Below, piece after piece: positions 1-7,070 of a DNA stretch of 27,970 nt (position 1 is the first letter of the stretch; each line of letters begins with the position of its first letter). This DNA comes from Andeanibacterium sp036384795 (GTDB taxonomy: Bacteria; Pseudomonadota; Alphaproteobacteria; Sphingomonadales; Sphingomonadaceae). The translations under genes and the position numbers were made by a program. The DNA is taken from positions 1 to 27,970 of the forward strand of contig DASVLP010000006.1 of assembly GCA_036384795.1 (NCBI GenBank). The letters are read 5' to 3'. Below the pieces are notes generated by a model that had not been told where the DNA came from, searched no databases, and saw only the letters and a list, made by a program, of their open reading frames with translations.

Positions 1-87
1 ATCCTCCGAGATCAGGTGGCAGTTGTCGCCGCGCACGGGCCGCACGCCGCACCGGGGGTACACGGGCATCAGCGGAGTGATCGACAT
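1..87 (-). CDS. argD: Acetylornithine aminotransferase, N-terminal fragment (cut by window edge)
   Basis: Reading the minus strand from an ATG at 87 gives 29 codons that run off the window edge. The peptide opens MSITPLMPVYPRCGVRPVRG, which resembles the start of alphaproteobacterial ArgD proteins as I remember them (typically followed by a substrate-entry segment and the SGIAV motif, not visible here). ArgD is a PLP enzyme that transaminates N-acetylglutamate semialdehyde in arginine synthesis. A purine-rich AAGGAA lies just upstream of the ATG and supports the start. The call rests on only 29 residues, and another class-III aminotransferase is possible. Confidence 0.68.
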   Translation of the reverse strand, partial: MSITPLMPVYPRCGVRPVRGDNCHLISED

Positions 88-127
88 CGGCTTGTTCCTT
101 CGAAAGCGAATTGAAACGCGAACGACA

Positions 128-164
128 AATGGCGGCCCCCCGATACGACTGGGGGGCCGCCATT
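128..164 (-). terminator. Rho-independent terminator of the cold-shock gene
   Basis: A perfect 14-bp inverted repeat (128-141 with 151-164, very GC-rich) encloses a 9-base loop. It sits 59 bases past the stop codon of the cold-shock gene and 41 bases before the argD start. On the minus strand it is followed by TTTGTCGTTC, a short U-rich tail. The position separates two genes that point the same way, so it probably ends the cold-shock transcript. Confidence 0.85.
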
Positions 165-222
165 GCGTCCGTTTATGACTTTGCGGGGGCCCGGTCAAAC
201 GACCGGGCGCAGCACCGTGGCG

Positions 223-942
223 TCAGCCCTGAACGGGCACAAGGTTGACCGCCGAGAACTTGCCTCGTCGGTCGACCTCGAGCTCGAACTCGAGCCGGTC
301 GCCCTCGTTGAGCTGGCTGAGGCCCGAACGCTCCACCGCGCTGATATGGACGAAGGCATCGGCCTCGCCGTCATCGCGCGTGATGAAGCCGAAGCCCTTC
401 ATCGAGTTGAAGAACTTGACCGTTCCGGTGGCCTTCTCGCCGGTCCGCTGGCGCTGCGGTGCGGCCGCGCGCTGCTGGACCGGGATCACGTCGCCGACCA
501 CCTGCAGGTCCGCGGCGGAAACCTTCCCGCCGCGATCGACCAGGTTGAAGGCGAGCTCCTGCCCTTCGGCGAGCCCTTCCAGCCCCGCCCGCTCGACCTG
601 GCTGATGTGGACGAACACGTCCTCGCCGCCCTCGTCGCGCTGGATGAAGCCGAAGCCTTTCTGCGCGTTGAAGAACTTGACCTTGCCCTTGCCGGCGCCG
701 ACCACCTGGGCGGGCATGCCGCCGCCGCGCGGCCCGCGGTCTCCCCCGCCGAAGCCGCCGCGATCACCGCCACGGTCGCCCCCGCCGTCGAAGCGGTTGC
801 CCCCGCCGAACCGATCGGACTCGCCGAACCGGCCGGAGGATCCAAAGCCCCCTCCGCCTTCCGCGAAAGGATCGAACCCGTCCTCACCGATATGATCGCG
901 CTTGTCGCGTCCCCGGCCGCGACGCCCTCTGTCAAAACCCAT
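223..942 (-). CDS. Two-domain cold-shock protein with Gly/Arg-rich N-terminus
   Basis: This 239-residue protein carries two cold-shock domains, at about residues 84-149 and 171-237. Each has the nucleic-acid-binding motifs KGFGFI (95-100, 182-187) and FVHIS (110-114, 197-201). Such proteins bind single-stranded RNA or DNA and act as RNA chaperones. The first 80 residues are low complexity, rich in Gly, Arg, Asp and Phe (GGDRGG-like units), and are probably disordered. I chose the ATG at 942 because it begins the acidic/basic tail directly; an in-frame GTG or ATG further up would add about 28 unlike residues. Classic CspA is about 70 residues with one domain; doubled versions are common in alphaproteobacteria, but a long RG-rich tail is less usual. 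Gene is single, with its own terminator, divergent from the TerC gene across about 215 non-coding bases. Confidence 0.92.
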   Translation of the reverse strand: MGFDRGRRGRGRDKRDHIGEDGFDPFAEGGGGFGSSGRFGESDRFGGGNRFDGGGDRGGDRGGFGGGDRGPRGGGMPAQVVGAGKGKVKFFNAQKGFGFIQRDEGGEDVFVHISQVERAGLEGLAEGQELAFNLVDRGGKVSAADLQVVGDVIPVQQRAAAPQRQRTGEKATGTVKFFNSMKGFGFITRDDGEADAFVHISAVERSGLSQLNEGDRLEFELEVDRRGKFSAVNLVPVQG

Positions 943-1158
943 GTAGCCTAACGTGCCTTTTTTCGCCCGCCGCAAGCCGTTCGAATTGCGCGGACGATAC
1001 GCAACGAACGCGGGACGGAGAAACACCCCGCCCCGATATCGATTCCATCATAACGTAGAATCGCGAGTGATGCGAATAATTTAAGCTGAGCTCCGAAGGC
1101 AGCATTTGTGCGCGGCGTCCTTGTCACGCAGCGGTCCCTGCGGCACAAGCTCTTTGCG

Positions 1159-1959
1159 ATGGAAATCCTGAGCTTATTCACCGAACCCGCCGCATGGCTC
1201 GCGCTGGTCACGCTGGTGCTGCTTGAGATCGTGCTCGGGATCGACAACCTGGTATTCATCGCGATCCTGTCGAACAAGCTGCCTGCCGCCCAGCAGACTC
1301 GCGCGCGGCGCCTCGGCCTCGGCCTTGCACTGATTCTGCGGATCGCGCTGCTGCTGCTGATCGGCTGGATCGCCACCTTGCACACGCCGCTGTTCGACCT
1401 CGGCATCGCCGGCGGGGCCGGTCCGCACGGCGAGCCGACCTTCGAGACCGCTTTTTCCGGCCGCGATCTCATCCTGCTCGCCGGGGGCCTGTTCCTGTTG
1501 TGGAAGGCGACCAAGGAAATCCACCACAACATCGATCCGGAACCGGAAACCGGCGAATTGCTCGATCACAAGAAGGGACCGGGCGAGATCATGTTCGGTG
1601 CGGCGATCGCGCAGATCATCGCGCTCGACCTCGTGTTCTCGATCGATTCGATCCTCACCGCGGTGGGGATGACCGACCAGGTGCCGGTGATGGTCGCGGC
1701 GGTGATCATCACGGTGGGTCTGATGCTCATCGCCGCCGACCCGCTCGCCAGGTTCATCGAGCGCAACCCGACGCTGGTGATGCTGGCGCTCGCGTTCCTG
1801 GTGATGATCGGGTTGGTGCTGATCGCCGACGGGTTCGGCTTCCACGTTCCCAAGGGCTATATCTACACCGCGATGGGCTTTTCGGTGGGCGTCGAGCTGC
1901 TCAACATGGCACGCCGCAACCGCCGGACGAAATCCGCCGGGAAGGAGCGATCTGCATGA
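1159..1959 (+). CDS. terC: TerC-family integral membrane protein
   Basis: The 266-residue protein has about seven hydrophobic segments (roughly residues 11-38, 52-76, 95-115, 140-165, 172-195, 205-225 and 232-250). TerC-family signatures are present: LEIVLGIDNLVFI, with acidic residues Glu23 and Asp29 inside the first membrane helix, and LDLVFSIDSILTAVG in the fourth. TerC proteins are linked to tellurite resistance and, in better studied relatives, to metal (manganese) export associated with protein secretion; the substrate here is not known. The ATG at 1159 fits the N-terminus of the family better than an upstream in-frame start at 1108, although no strong ribosome site precedes it. Its stop overlaps the next gene by four bases (ATGA), so the two are likely co-translated. 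Confidence 0.9.
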   Translation: MEILSLFTEPAAWLALVTLVLLEIVLGIDNLVFIAILSNKLPAAQQTRARRLGLGLALILRIALLLLIGWIATLHTPLFDLGIAGGAGPHGEPTFETAFSGRDLILLAGGLFLLWKATKEIHHNIDPEPETGELLDHKKGPGEIMFGAAIAQIIALDLVFSIDSILTAVGMTDQVPVMVAAVIITVGLMLIAADPLARFIERNPTLVMLALAFLVMIGLVLIADGFGFHVPKGYIYTAMGFSVGVELLNMARRNRRTKSAGKERSA

Positions 1960-2396
1960 GCGATTTCCGCAAGCTTTCCGACACAGTCTATGCGAGTCCG
2001 CAGATCGTGCCCGCCGATATCGACGAGGCCGCCGGGCTCGGGGTGTGCCTGGTGATCAACAACCGCCCGGAAGGCGAGGCCGCAGACCAGACGCCCGGCG
2101 CGATCGTCGAGGCGGCAGCCCGCGCGGCGGGGATGGAATACGTTGCCATCCCGGTCACCATGGCAAGCATGTCGGAAGCCGACGTCGAGGCGATGCGCGC
2201 TTCGCTCGACCATGCGCCCGGGCCGGTGCTCGCCTACTGCCGCTCCGGAACCCGCTCGACGCTGCTCTGGGCGCTCGCCCGGGCCAACGCCGGCGAGAGC
2301 CCCGACGACATCGCGCGGGCGGCCGCCGCCGCCGGATACGACATCTCGCCGGTGCGCGCGGCGATGGAGGCCTACACCGCAGGGCGCGCGCGGTAG
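1956..2396 (+). CDS. TIGR01244/DUF442-type phosphatase-like protein (Cys-X5-Arg)
   Basis: A 146-residue protein matching the TIGR01244 'sulfur transferase / BLH phosphatase-like' family by its opening (FRKLSDTVYASPQIVPADI) and its active-site loop AYCRSGTRS. Cys95 and Arg100 form the Cys-X5-Arg phosphate-binding loop of dual-specificity phosphatase folds. In related proteins this domain occurs alone or fused to a metallo-beta-lactamase-like persulfide dioxygenase and is implicated in sulfide/persulfide handling. The start overlaps the stop of the TerC gene (ATGA) and is preceded by GAAGGAG, so the start is firm. It converges on the PII gene with a gap of 24 bases. Substrate is unknown. Confidence 0.85.
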   Translation: MSDFRKLSDTVYASPQIVPADIDEAAGLGVCLVINNRPEGEAADQTPGAIVEAAARAAGMEYVAIPVTMASMSEADVEAMRASLDHAPGPVLAYCRSGTRSTLLWALARANAGESPDDIARAAAAAGYDISPVRAAMEAYTAGRAR

Positions 2397-2420
2397 GGAC
2401 TTGCCTCCCAGGCGGTTGCC

Positions 2421-2759
2421 TTAAAGCGCGTTGTCCCCTGTCTCGCCGGTGCGGATCCGCACGGCGGCGGCCAGGTCCAGCACGAAGATCTTGCCGTCGC
2501 CGATCGTGCCCGTGGCGCCCGCCTGCCGGATCGCATCGACCACCCGGTCGGCGAGGCCGTCGGAAACCGCCACTTCCACTTTGACCTTTGGCAGCAGGTT
2601 CGCCGCGTATTCGGCGCCGCGATAGATTTCGGTCTGCCCTTTCTGCCGCCCGAAGCCCTTTGCCTCGCTGACGGTCAGCCCGGCCACGCCGACCGCGCTC
2701 AGGGCCGCGCGCACGTCCTCGAGCTTGTGCGGTTTGACGATCGCAATCACGTACTTCAT
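2421..2759 (-). CDS. Nitrogen regulatory protein PII (second paralogue, downstream of amtB)
   Basis: A 112-residue PII protein, the usual family length. The T-loop motif YRGAEYAANLLPK includes Tyr51, the uridylylation site in proteobacterial PII proteins, and the C-terminus RIRTGETGDNAL follows the GDGKIF segment that shapes the ATP/2-oxoglutarate site. PII trimers report 2-oxoglutarate and ADP/ATP and bind targets such as AmtB, GlnE and NtrB. It is very similar to the PII gene at 4344-4682, differing in the T-loop flank (AAN versus STN). A terminator after amtB and a sigma-54-like element at 2808-2823 suggest separate transcription. Whether this copy works as GlnB or GlnK cannot be decided from sequence alone. 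Confidence 0.95.
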   Translation of the reverse strand: MKYVIAIVKPHKLEDVRAALSAVGVAGLTVSEAKGFGRQKGQTEIYRGAEYAANLLPKVKVEVAVSDGLADRVVDAIRQAGATGTIGDGKIFVLDLAAAVRIRTGETGDNAL

Positions 2760-2807
2760 CGCTTGTTCCCCGTCGCGTTGCCCGGCCGCGAATTATGGTT
2801 CCACCAA

Positions 2808-2823
2808 AGCAAGTCTTGCGCCT
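2808..2823 (-). promoter_or_regulatory. Candidate sigma-54 promoter for the second PII gene
   Basis: On the minus strand the sequence reads AGGCGC-AAGAC-TTGCT. It keeps the two invariant doublets, GG at -24 and GC at -12, with exactly ten bases between them, and a perfect TTGCW -12 box; the -24 box deviates from TGGCAC at two of six positions. It lies 48 bases before the PII start and just after the amtB terminator. Weaker than the match at 4730-4745. Confidence 0.5.
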
Positions 2824-2858
2824 TCCGTCCAGAATCTTCGCTTGGCTTCCCGCATGCG

Positions 2859-2889
2859 AAAAAGGGGCCGGAGCGGCTGGCTCCGGCCC
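2859..2889 (-). terminator. Rho-independent terminator after amtB
   Basis: A perfect 9-bp stem, GGGCCGGAG at 2865-2873 with CTCCGGCCC at 2881-2889, encloses a 7-base loop. On the minus strand it is followed closely by a run of five T (2863-2859). It lies about 80 bases past the amtB stop and before the second PII gene, so it probably ends the PII-amtB transcript. Confidence 0.85.
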
Positions 2890-2970
2890 ATTCGAGTTTA
2901 CGTTCGCAGGAGGAACGCCGGGAGGCGGGGCCGGGGGAGGAGAGGAGGAGCCCCGGTCCCGCCAAGCTTG

Positions 2971-4314
2971 TCACATGTTGTAGGCGCGCTCGCCGTGCTC
3001 GCCGATGTCGAGGCCCTCGAGCTCGACTTCCCGGCTGACCCGCAGGCCGGTCAGCGCCTTGGCGACATAGATCGCGATGGTCGTGCCGACGGCAGCCCAG
3101 ACGATCGTTGTTCCGACGGTGGCGAGTTGGACCAGCACCTGATGGCCCATGTCGAAATCCGGCTTGCTCGGCCCGCCGAGGAAATCGGCATAGACGATGC
3201 CCGTGCCGATCGCGCCGACCATTCCGCCGACGCCGTGGACGCCGAAGGTGTCGAGCGCGTCGTCATAGCCGAATGCCGGCTTGAGCTTGGTCACCGCCAT
3301 GTAGCACACCAGCGTCGCCACCGCGCACAGCACGATCGCGCCGAGCGGGCCCGAGTTGCCGGCCGCCGGAGTGACCGCGACCAGGCCGACCACCAGCCCC
3401 GAGCAGAAGCCCAGTGCGGACGACTTGTGCCCCGCAAGCTTCTCGGCAAGCATCCACACCAGCCCGCCCGCGGCGGTGCCGACGAACGTGTTCATCATCG
3501 CGAGCGCGGCCGAGCCGTTGGCTTCGAGCGCGGAGCCCGCGTTGAACCCGAACCAGCCGACCCACAGCAGGCCGGTGCCGATCCCGGTCATCGTCAGCGA
3601 GTGCGGCGGCATCGGTTCCTCGGGATAGCCGACGCGCTTGCCGAGGATCAGGCACGCGACCAGCGCCGACACGCCCGAGTTGATGTGGACCACCGTGCCG
3701 CCGGCGAAGTCCAGCGCGCCCAGCCCGAAGAACAGCCCGCTCGACGCCCACACCATGTGCGCGACCGGGAAATAGACGATCGTCAGCCAGATCGCCCCGA
3801 ACACCATCACGGCGGAAAACTTCATCCGCTCGACCACCGATCCCAGGACCAGCGCGACGGTGATCGCCGCGAACGTCATCTGGAAGCAGACGAACACGTA
3901 TTCGGGGATCGCGACGCCTTGCGTGAAGGTCGCCGCGGTGGTGGCGGGCGTGACGCCGCGCAGGAATGCCTTGTCGAAGTTCGATACGAACGCCTTGATG
4001 CCGCCGGCATAGTCGTTGCCGAACGCCATCGAATAGCCCCAGCCGACCCACACCAGCATCGCCAGCGCGCAGATCGCGCCCACCTGGGTCATCACCGAGA
4101 GCATGTTCTTCGAGCGCGCGAGGCCGCCGTAGAACAGCGCGAGGCCGGGCACGATCATCATCAGCACCAGCACCGTCGACGTCATCATCCAGGCGGTATC
4201 GCCCTTGTCGACGGTGGGTGCGGCGGTGGCGGCCGCAGTCTGCGCGAAAGCGGCAGTGGCGGCGCCCATCGACGCGACCAGCGCGCCCGCGCCGCAAAGC
4301 AATTTGCGGATCAT
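2971..4314 (-). CDS. amtB: Ammonium transporter Amt
   Basis: A 447-residue Amt/MEP/Rh-family channel that moves ammonium/ammonia across the inner membrane. The N-terminus is a cleavable signal peptide (MIRKLLCGAGALVASMG..., ending near AAFA-Q), as in many proteobacterial Amt proteins, followed by about eleven membrane helices. The two pore histidines are recognisable in DFAGGTVVHINSG and DTFGVHGVGG, and the Phe-gate region in FQMTFAAITVALVLGSVVERMKF. I chose the ATG at 4314 because it begins the signal peptide and is preceded by GAGGGG; an upstream start at 4347 would overlap the PII gene. It lies 29 bases after that PII gene, and a terminator follows it. PII paralogues flank it on both sides; PII plugs AmtB through its T-loop when ammonium rises. 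Confidence 0.97.
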   Translation of the reverse strand: MIRKLLCGAGALVASMGAATAAFAQTAAATAAPTVDKGDTAWMMTSTVLVLMMIVPGLALFYGGLARSKNMLSVMTQVGAICALAMLVWVGWGYSMAFGNDYAGGIKAFVSNFDKAFLRGVTPATTAATFTQGVAIPEYVFVCFQMTFAAITVALVLGSVVERMKFSAVMVFGAIWLTIVYFPVAHMVWASSGLFFGLGALDFAGGTVVHINSGVSALVACLILGKRVGYPEEPMPPHSLTMTGIGTGLLWVGWFGFNAGSALEANGSAALAMMNTFVGTAAGGLVWMLAEKLAGHKSSALGFCSGLVVGLVAVTPAAGNSGPLGAIVLCAVATLVCYMAVTKLKPAFGYDDALDTFGVHGVGGMVGAIGTGIVYADFLGGPSKPDFDMGHQVLVQLATVGTTIVWAAVGTTIAIYVAKALTGLRVSREVELEGLDIGEHGERAYNM

Positions 4315-4343
4315 AATGTTACCCCTCAACGGTTGCGCGCGGC

Positions 4344-4682
4344 TCACAGCGCGGTGTCCCCGGATTCGCCCGTGCGGATGCGGGTCGCGGAAGCGAGGTC
4401 GAGCACGAAGATCTTGCCGTCGCCGATGCTCTCGGTGCTGGCGGTTTCCTTGATCGTTTCGACGATCTGGTCCGCGAGCGCATCGCTCGCGGCGATCTCG
4501 ATCTTCACCTTGGGGAGCATGTTGGTCGAATATTCGGCCCCGCGGTAAATCTCGGTCTGGCCTTTCTGCCGCCCGAAGCCCTTGACCTCGGAGACGGTCA
4601 TGCCTGCGACGCCAACGGCGCCCAGTGCTTCCCGCACCTCGTCGAGCTTGAACGGTTTGATGATGGCGATGATGAACTTCAT
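4344..4682 (-). CDS. glnK: Nitrogen regulatory protein PII (first gene of the PII-amtB unit)
   Basis: A 112-residue PII signal protein with Tyr51 in the T-loop (YRGAEYSTNMLPK) and the conserved GDGKIFVLDL and RIRTGESGDTAL segments. By family knowledge, the unmodified trimer blocks AmtB at high nitrogen and is uridylylated at Tyr51 at low nitrogen. Linkage to amtB is the classic GlnK arrangement, so I use that name. The ATG at 4682 is preceded by AAAAGGGG and matches the family N-terminus MKFIIAIIKPFKLDEV; the reading frame is open further upstream but that stretch does not resemble PII and contains the promoter. An exact sigma-54 consensus lies about 48 bases upstream. Confidence 0.96.
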   Translation of the reverse strand: MKFIIAIIKPFKLDEVREALGAVGVAGMTVSEVKGFGRQKGQTEIYRGAEYSTNMLPKVKIEIAASDALADQIVETIKETASTESIGDGKIFVLDLASATRIRTGESGDTAL

Positions 4683-4729
4683 CTCAAACCCCTTTTGCCT
4701 GCCGGCACTCCCGGCCGGAGGAAGAGGTT

Positions 4730-4745
4730 TGCAACGAACGTGCCA
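4730..4745 (-). promoter_or_regulatory. Sigma-54 (-24/-12) promoter of glnK-amtB
   Basis: The minus strand reads TGGCACGTTCGTTGCA, an exact match to the sigma-54 consensus TGGCAC-N5-TTGCW. The invariant GG and GC doublets are ten bases apart. It lies 48 bases before the glnK ATG, giving a predicted transcription start near 4720 and a leader of about 38 bases. Sigma-54 promoters need an enhancer-binding activator, and for glnK-amtB this is normally NtrC. No perfect NtrC site was recognised upstream. Confidence 0.9.
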
Positions 4746-4810
4746 AACCGCGGCAGATGGGAGAATTACGCGGAATTCAGGGAATGCGGTGGGCGGGGCT
4801 CGCCCGAATC

Positions 4811-4826
4811 TTGTGCATGTGCACAA
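4811..4826. promoter_or_regulatory. Inverted repeat upstream of the sigma-54 promoter, possible activator site
   Basis: TTGTGC-ATGT-GCACAA is a 6-bp inverted repeat with a 4-base centre. It lies about 65 bases beyond the -24 box, in the range where sigma-54 activators bind. It differs in arm order and spacing from the usual NtrC site (GCAC...GTGC), so the binding protein is unknown. It also lies just past the stop of the EEP gene and could be incidental. Confidence 0.3.
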
Positions 4827-4836
4827 GAATTAGGCA

Positions 4837-5526
4837 CTACCCGGCGCTGATCTCGGCCCAGATGGGGAGATGATCCGACGCGAAAGTGGCGAGCGCGCTG
4901 TGGTGCACGCCGTGCGCCTCGCAGCGCCAGTCGCGCGACAATGCGATGCGGTCGAGCGGAGCGAGCGGCTGGCGGCTCGGGAAGCTCTTCCCCGGCGAGA
5001 TGACCTGCCAGTGCGAACCGAACTGACGCACGCTGCCCGCGCGCGGCGACCATTCGTTGAAATCGCCGAGCACCACCGCCGGGCAGGCGTGATCGCAGCC
5101 GTCGATCTCGTTCAGGATCGCGCGGATCTGATGCCTTCTCCGAAGCCCGGAGAGGTCGAGATGGGCCCCGACCACCCGCAGGCGCACGCCGTCTACCGCA
5201 AGCTCCGCCCGCACCGCGCCGCGCGGCTCGATCACCGGCAAAGGGACTGGCGCCGCGCCCAAGACCTCGATCCCGCGCCGCACCAGGATCGCATTGCCGT
5301 GCCAGCCCATCGAATCGGCCCGCATCGCAAGCGGCGCCACCTGCCAGCCCGCCTCTTCCACCAGCAGCCGCGGCAGCACGCTGACGCGCGGCCCGAACCG
5401 CCGGTCGACTTCCTGCAGCGCAACGATGTCTGCGCCAATCTCGTGCAGTACGCGCAGAATCCGCTCGGGATCGCGCCGGCCGTCGGTGCCGACCGCCTTG
5501 TGGATGTTGTAGCTGGCGAGCTTCAG
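4837..5526 (-). CDS. Endonuclease/exonuclease/phosphatase (EEP) family protein with non-canonical start
   Basis: The protein has the EEP-fold motifs in order (numbering from a CTG start at 5526, 229 residues): ASYNIHKAVG with Asn7, ALQEVD with Glu39, HGNAIL, GAHLDLS, LGDFNEW, LDRI and a C-terminal SDHLPIWAEI. These are the metal and catalytic positions of Mg-dependent nucleases and phosphodiesterases of the exonuclease III/DNase I class. The first standard start in frame is a GTG at 5379, but it would remove the Asn and Glu motifs. Between that GTG and the in-frame stop at 5560-5562 the only start-like codons are CTG (5526-5524) and ATC (5532-5530). AAGGAG lies 13 and 7 bases before these. 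The start therefore is uncertain, but the homology clearly extends upstream. The 5' end abuts or overlaps the prfC stop (5534-5536), so translational coupling is likely. Substrate unknown. Confidence 0.82.
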   Translation of the reverse strand: MKLASYNIHKAVGTDGRRDPERILRVLHEIGADIVALQEVDRRFGPRVSVLPRLLVEEAGWQVAPLAMRADSMGWHGNAILVRRGIEVLGAAPVPLPVIEPRGAVRAELAVDGVRLRVVGAHLDLSGLRRRHQIRAILNEIDGCDHACPAVVLGDFNEWSPRAGSVRQFGSHWQVISPGKSFPSRQPLAPLDRIALSRDWRCEAHGVHHSALATFASDHLPIWAEISAG

Positions 5527-5533
5527 GCGGATA

Positions 5534-7054
5534 TCAGCGCTCCTTGGTCGCCGAGAAGGTCAGCTCAGGGTTCTTTTCCTGCTGGTACCCGACATCCCAG
5601 GAAGACCTTGCCAGGAACACCGGATCGCCGTCGCGGTCGCGCGCCATGTTGCCGCGGTTGAACTGGGCGAAAGCTTCGAGCGCCGCGTCGCCCCCCTTGA
5701 GCCAGCGCGCGGTATCGAACGGCGCCGGCTCGAGCGCGGCCTCGACTTTGTATTCGGCCTCCAGCCGGCTGACGAGCACGTCGAGCTGGAGCTGCCCGAC
5801 CACCCCAACGATCCATTGCGCGCCGATCTCGGGATAGAACACCTGGATCACGCCCTCTTCGCTCAAGTCGTCGAGCGCCTTCCTGAGCTGCTTGGTCTTG
5901 GTCGGGTCCTTGAGCGCGATGCGGCGCAGGATTTCGGGCGCGAAGTTCGGCAGGCCGGTGAAGCGCACGTCGTTCTTTTCCGACAGGCTGTCGCCCACTC
6001 GCAAGGTGCCGTGGTTCGGAATGCCGATGATGTCGCCGGCCTCCGCGGTATCCGCGATCTCGCGATCCTGCGCGAAGAACAGGATCGGCGAGTGCACCGC
6101 GATCGGCTTGCCGAGGCCAGAGGGGGTGAGCTTCATGCCCCGTTTGAACGTGCCCGAGACCATCCGCATGAACGCGATCCGGTCGCGGTGCTGCGGATCC
6201 ATGTTCGCCTGGACCTTGAAGATGAAGCCGGTGACTTCGTCGCGCTCGGGGCTGACCGGCCCGTCCTCGCTCGGCTGGGGGCGCGGCGGCGGAGCGTATT
6301 TCGCCAGCGCGTCGATCAGCTCGCCAACCCCGAAATTCTTGAGCGCCGAGCCGAAATAGACCGGGGTCAGGTCGCCGCTGCGATATGCCCCGACATCGAA
6401 TTCGGGATAGGCGCCGCGCGCCAGCTCGATCTCTTCGGCGAACGCCTCTGGGATCACCGGTGAAGCGTCGCGCTGGCCGAGATACTCCTTGCTGCCGCCC
6501 TCGGGGCGGCTGGCGCTGCCGGTGGCGAAATCGAGCACACCTTTGAAGAGCCCGCCCATGCCGATCGGCCAGCTTTGCGGGCTGACGTCGAGCGCGAGCA
6601 TGTCGGCGACTTCATCGAGCAGTTCGAAGCCCGCGCGTCCTTCGCGGTCGACCTTGTTCACGAACGTTATGATCGGCACGGAACGCAGCCGGCAGACCTC
6701 GAACAATTTGCGGGTCTGCGGCTCGATGCCTTTGGCCGCATCGATCACCATCACCGCCGAATCGACCGCGGTCAGGGTGCGGTAGGTGTCTTCCGAGAAA
6801 TCCTCGTGGCCGGGCGTGTCGAGCAGGTTGAAGGTGATTCCGTCCTTCTCGAACGTCATCACCGAGCTGGTGACCGAAATCCCGCGCTGCTGCTCGATCT
6901 TCATCCAGTCCGAGCGCGCCCGCCGCGCCTGGCCGCGAGCCTTCACCTCGCCCGCCAGATGGATCGCGCCGCCTTGCAGCAGCAGCTTCTCGGTGAGCGT
7001 GGTCTTCCCCGCGTCGGGGTGCGAGATGATCGCGAAAGTGCGGCGGTTGGACAT
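5534..7054 (-). CDS. prfC: Peptide chain release factor 3 (RF3)
   Basis: A 506-residue translational GTPase. It carries SHPDAGKTT (11-19, P-loop), a switch I region (RGISVTSSV), DTPGHED (79-85), NKVD (133-136) and the RF3-type middle and C-terminal domains (KVQANMDPQHRDRIAFMR, IPNFAPEILRRIALKDP, ATARW-like DTARWLKGGD). RF3 removes RF1/RF2 from the ribosome after peptide release. It is about 20 residues shorter than E. coli RF3, mostly from a shorter N-terminus and shorter loops; no motif is missing. The ATG at 7054 gives the typical NRRTFAIISH opening, but the ribosome site is weak. It lies 16 bases after the pheT stop and its own stop touches the EEP gene, so it is probably co-transcribed with pheST. 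Confidence 0.96.
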   Translation of the reverse strand: MSNRRTFAIISHPDAGKTTLTEKLLLQGGAIHLAGEVKARGQARRARSDWMKIEQQRGISVTSSVMTFEKDGITFNLLDTPGHEDFSEDTYRTLTAVDSAVMVIDAAKGIEPQTRKLFEVCRLRSVPIITFVNKVDREGRAGFELLDEVADMLALDVSPQSWPIGMGGLFKGVLDFATGSASRPEGGSKEYLGQRDASPVIPEAFAEEIELARGAYPEFDVGAYRSGDLTPVYFGSALKNFGVGELIDALAKYAPPPRPQPSEDGPVSPERDEVTGFIFKVQANMDPQHRDRIAFMRMVSGTFKRGMKLTPSGLGKPIAVHSPILFFAQDREIADTAEAGDIIGIPNHGTLRVGDSLSEKNDVRFTGLPNFAPEILRRIALKDPTKTKQLRKALDDLSEEGVIQVFYPEIGAQWIVGVVGQLQLDVLVSRLEAEYKVEAALEPAPFDTARWLKGGDAALEAFAQFNRGNMARDRDGDPVFLARSSWDVGYQQEKNPELTFSATKER

Positions 7055-7070
7055 GGCGATGCGAAGGCGA

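Noticed and set aside
2725..4548. A 607-codon plus-strand open frame opposite amtB and PII
   Set aside because: Its product is His/Arg/Asp-rich without domain features, and both PII and Amt on the other strand are unmistakable. It is a by-product of high GC content.
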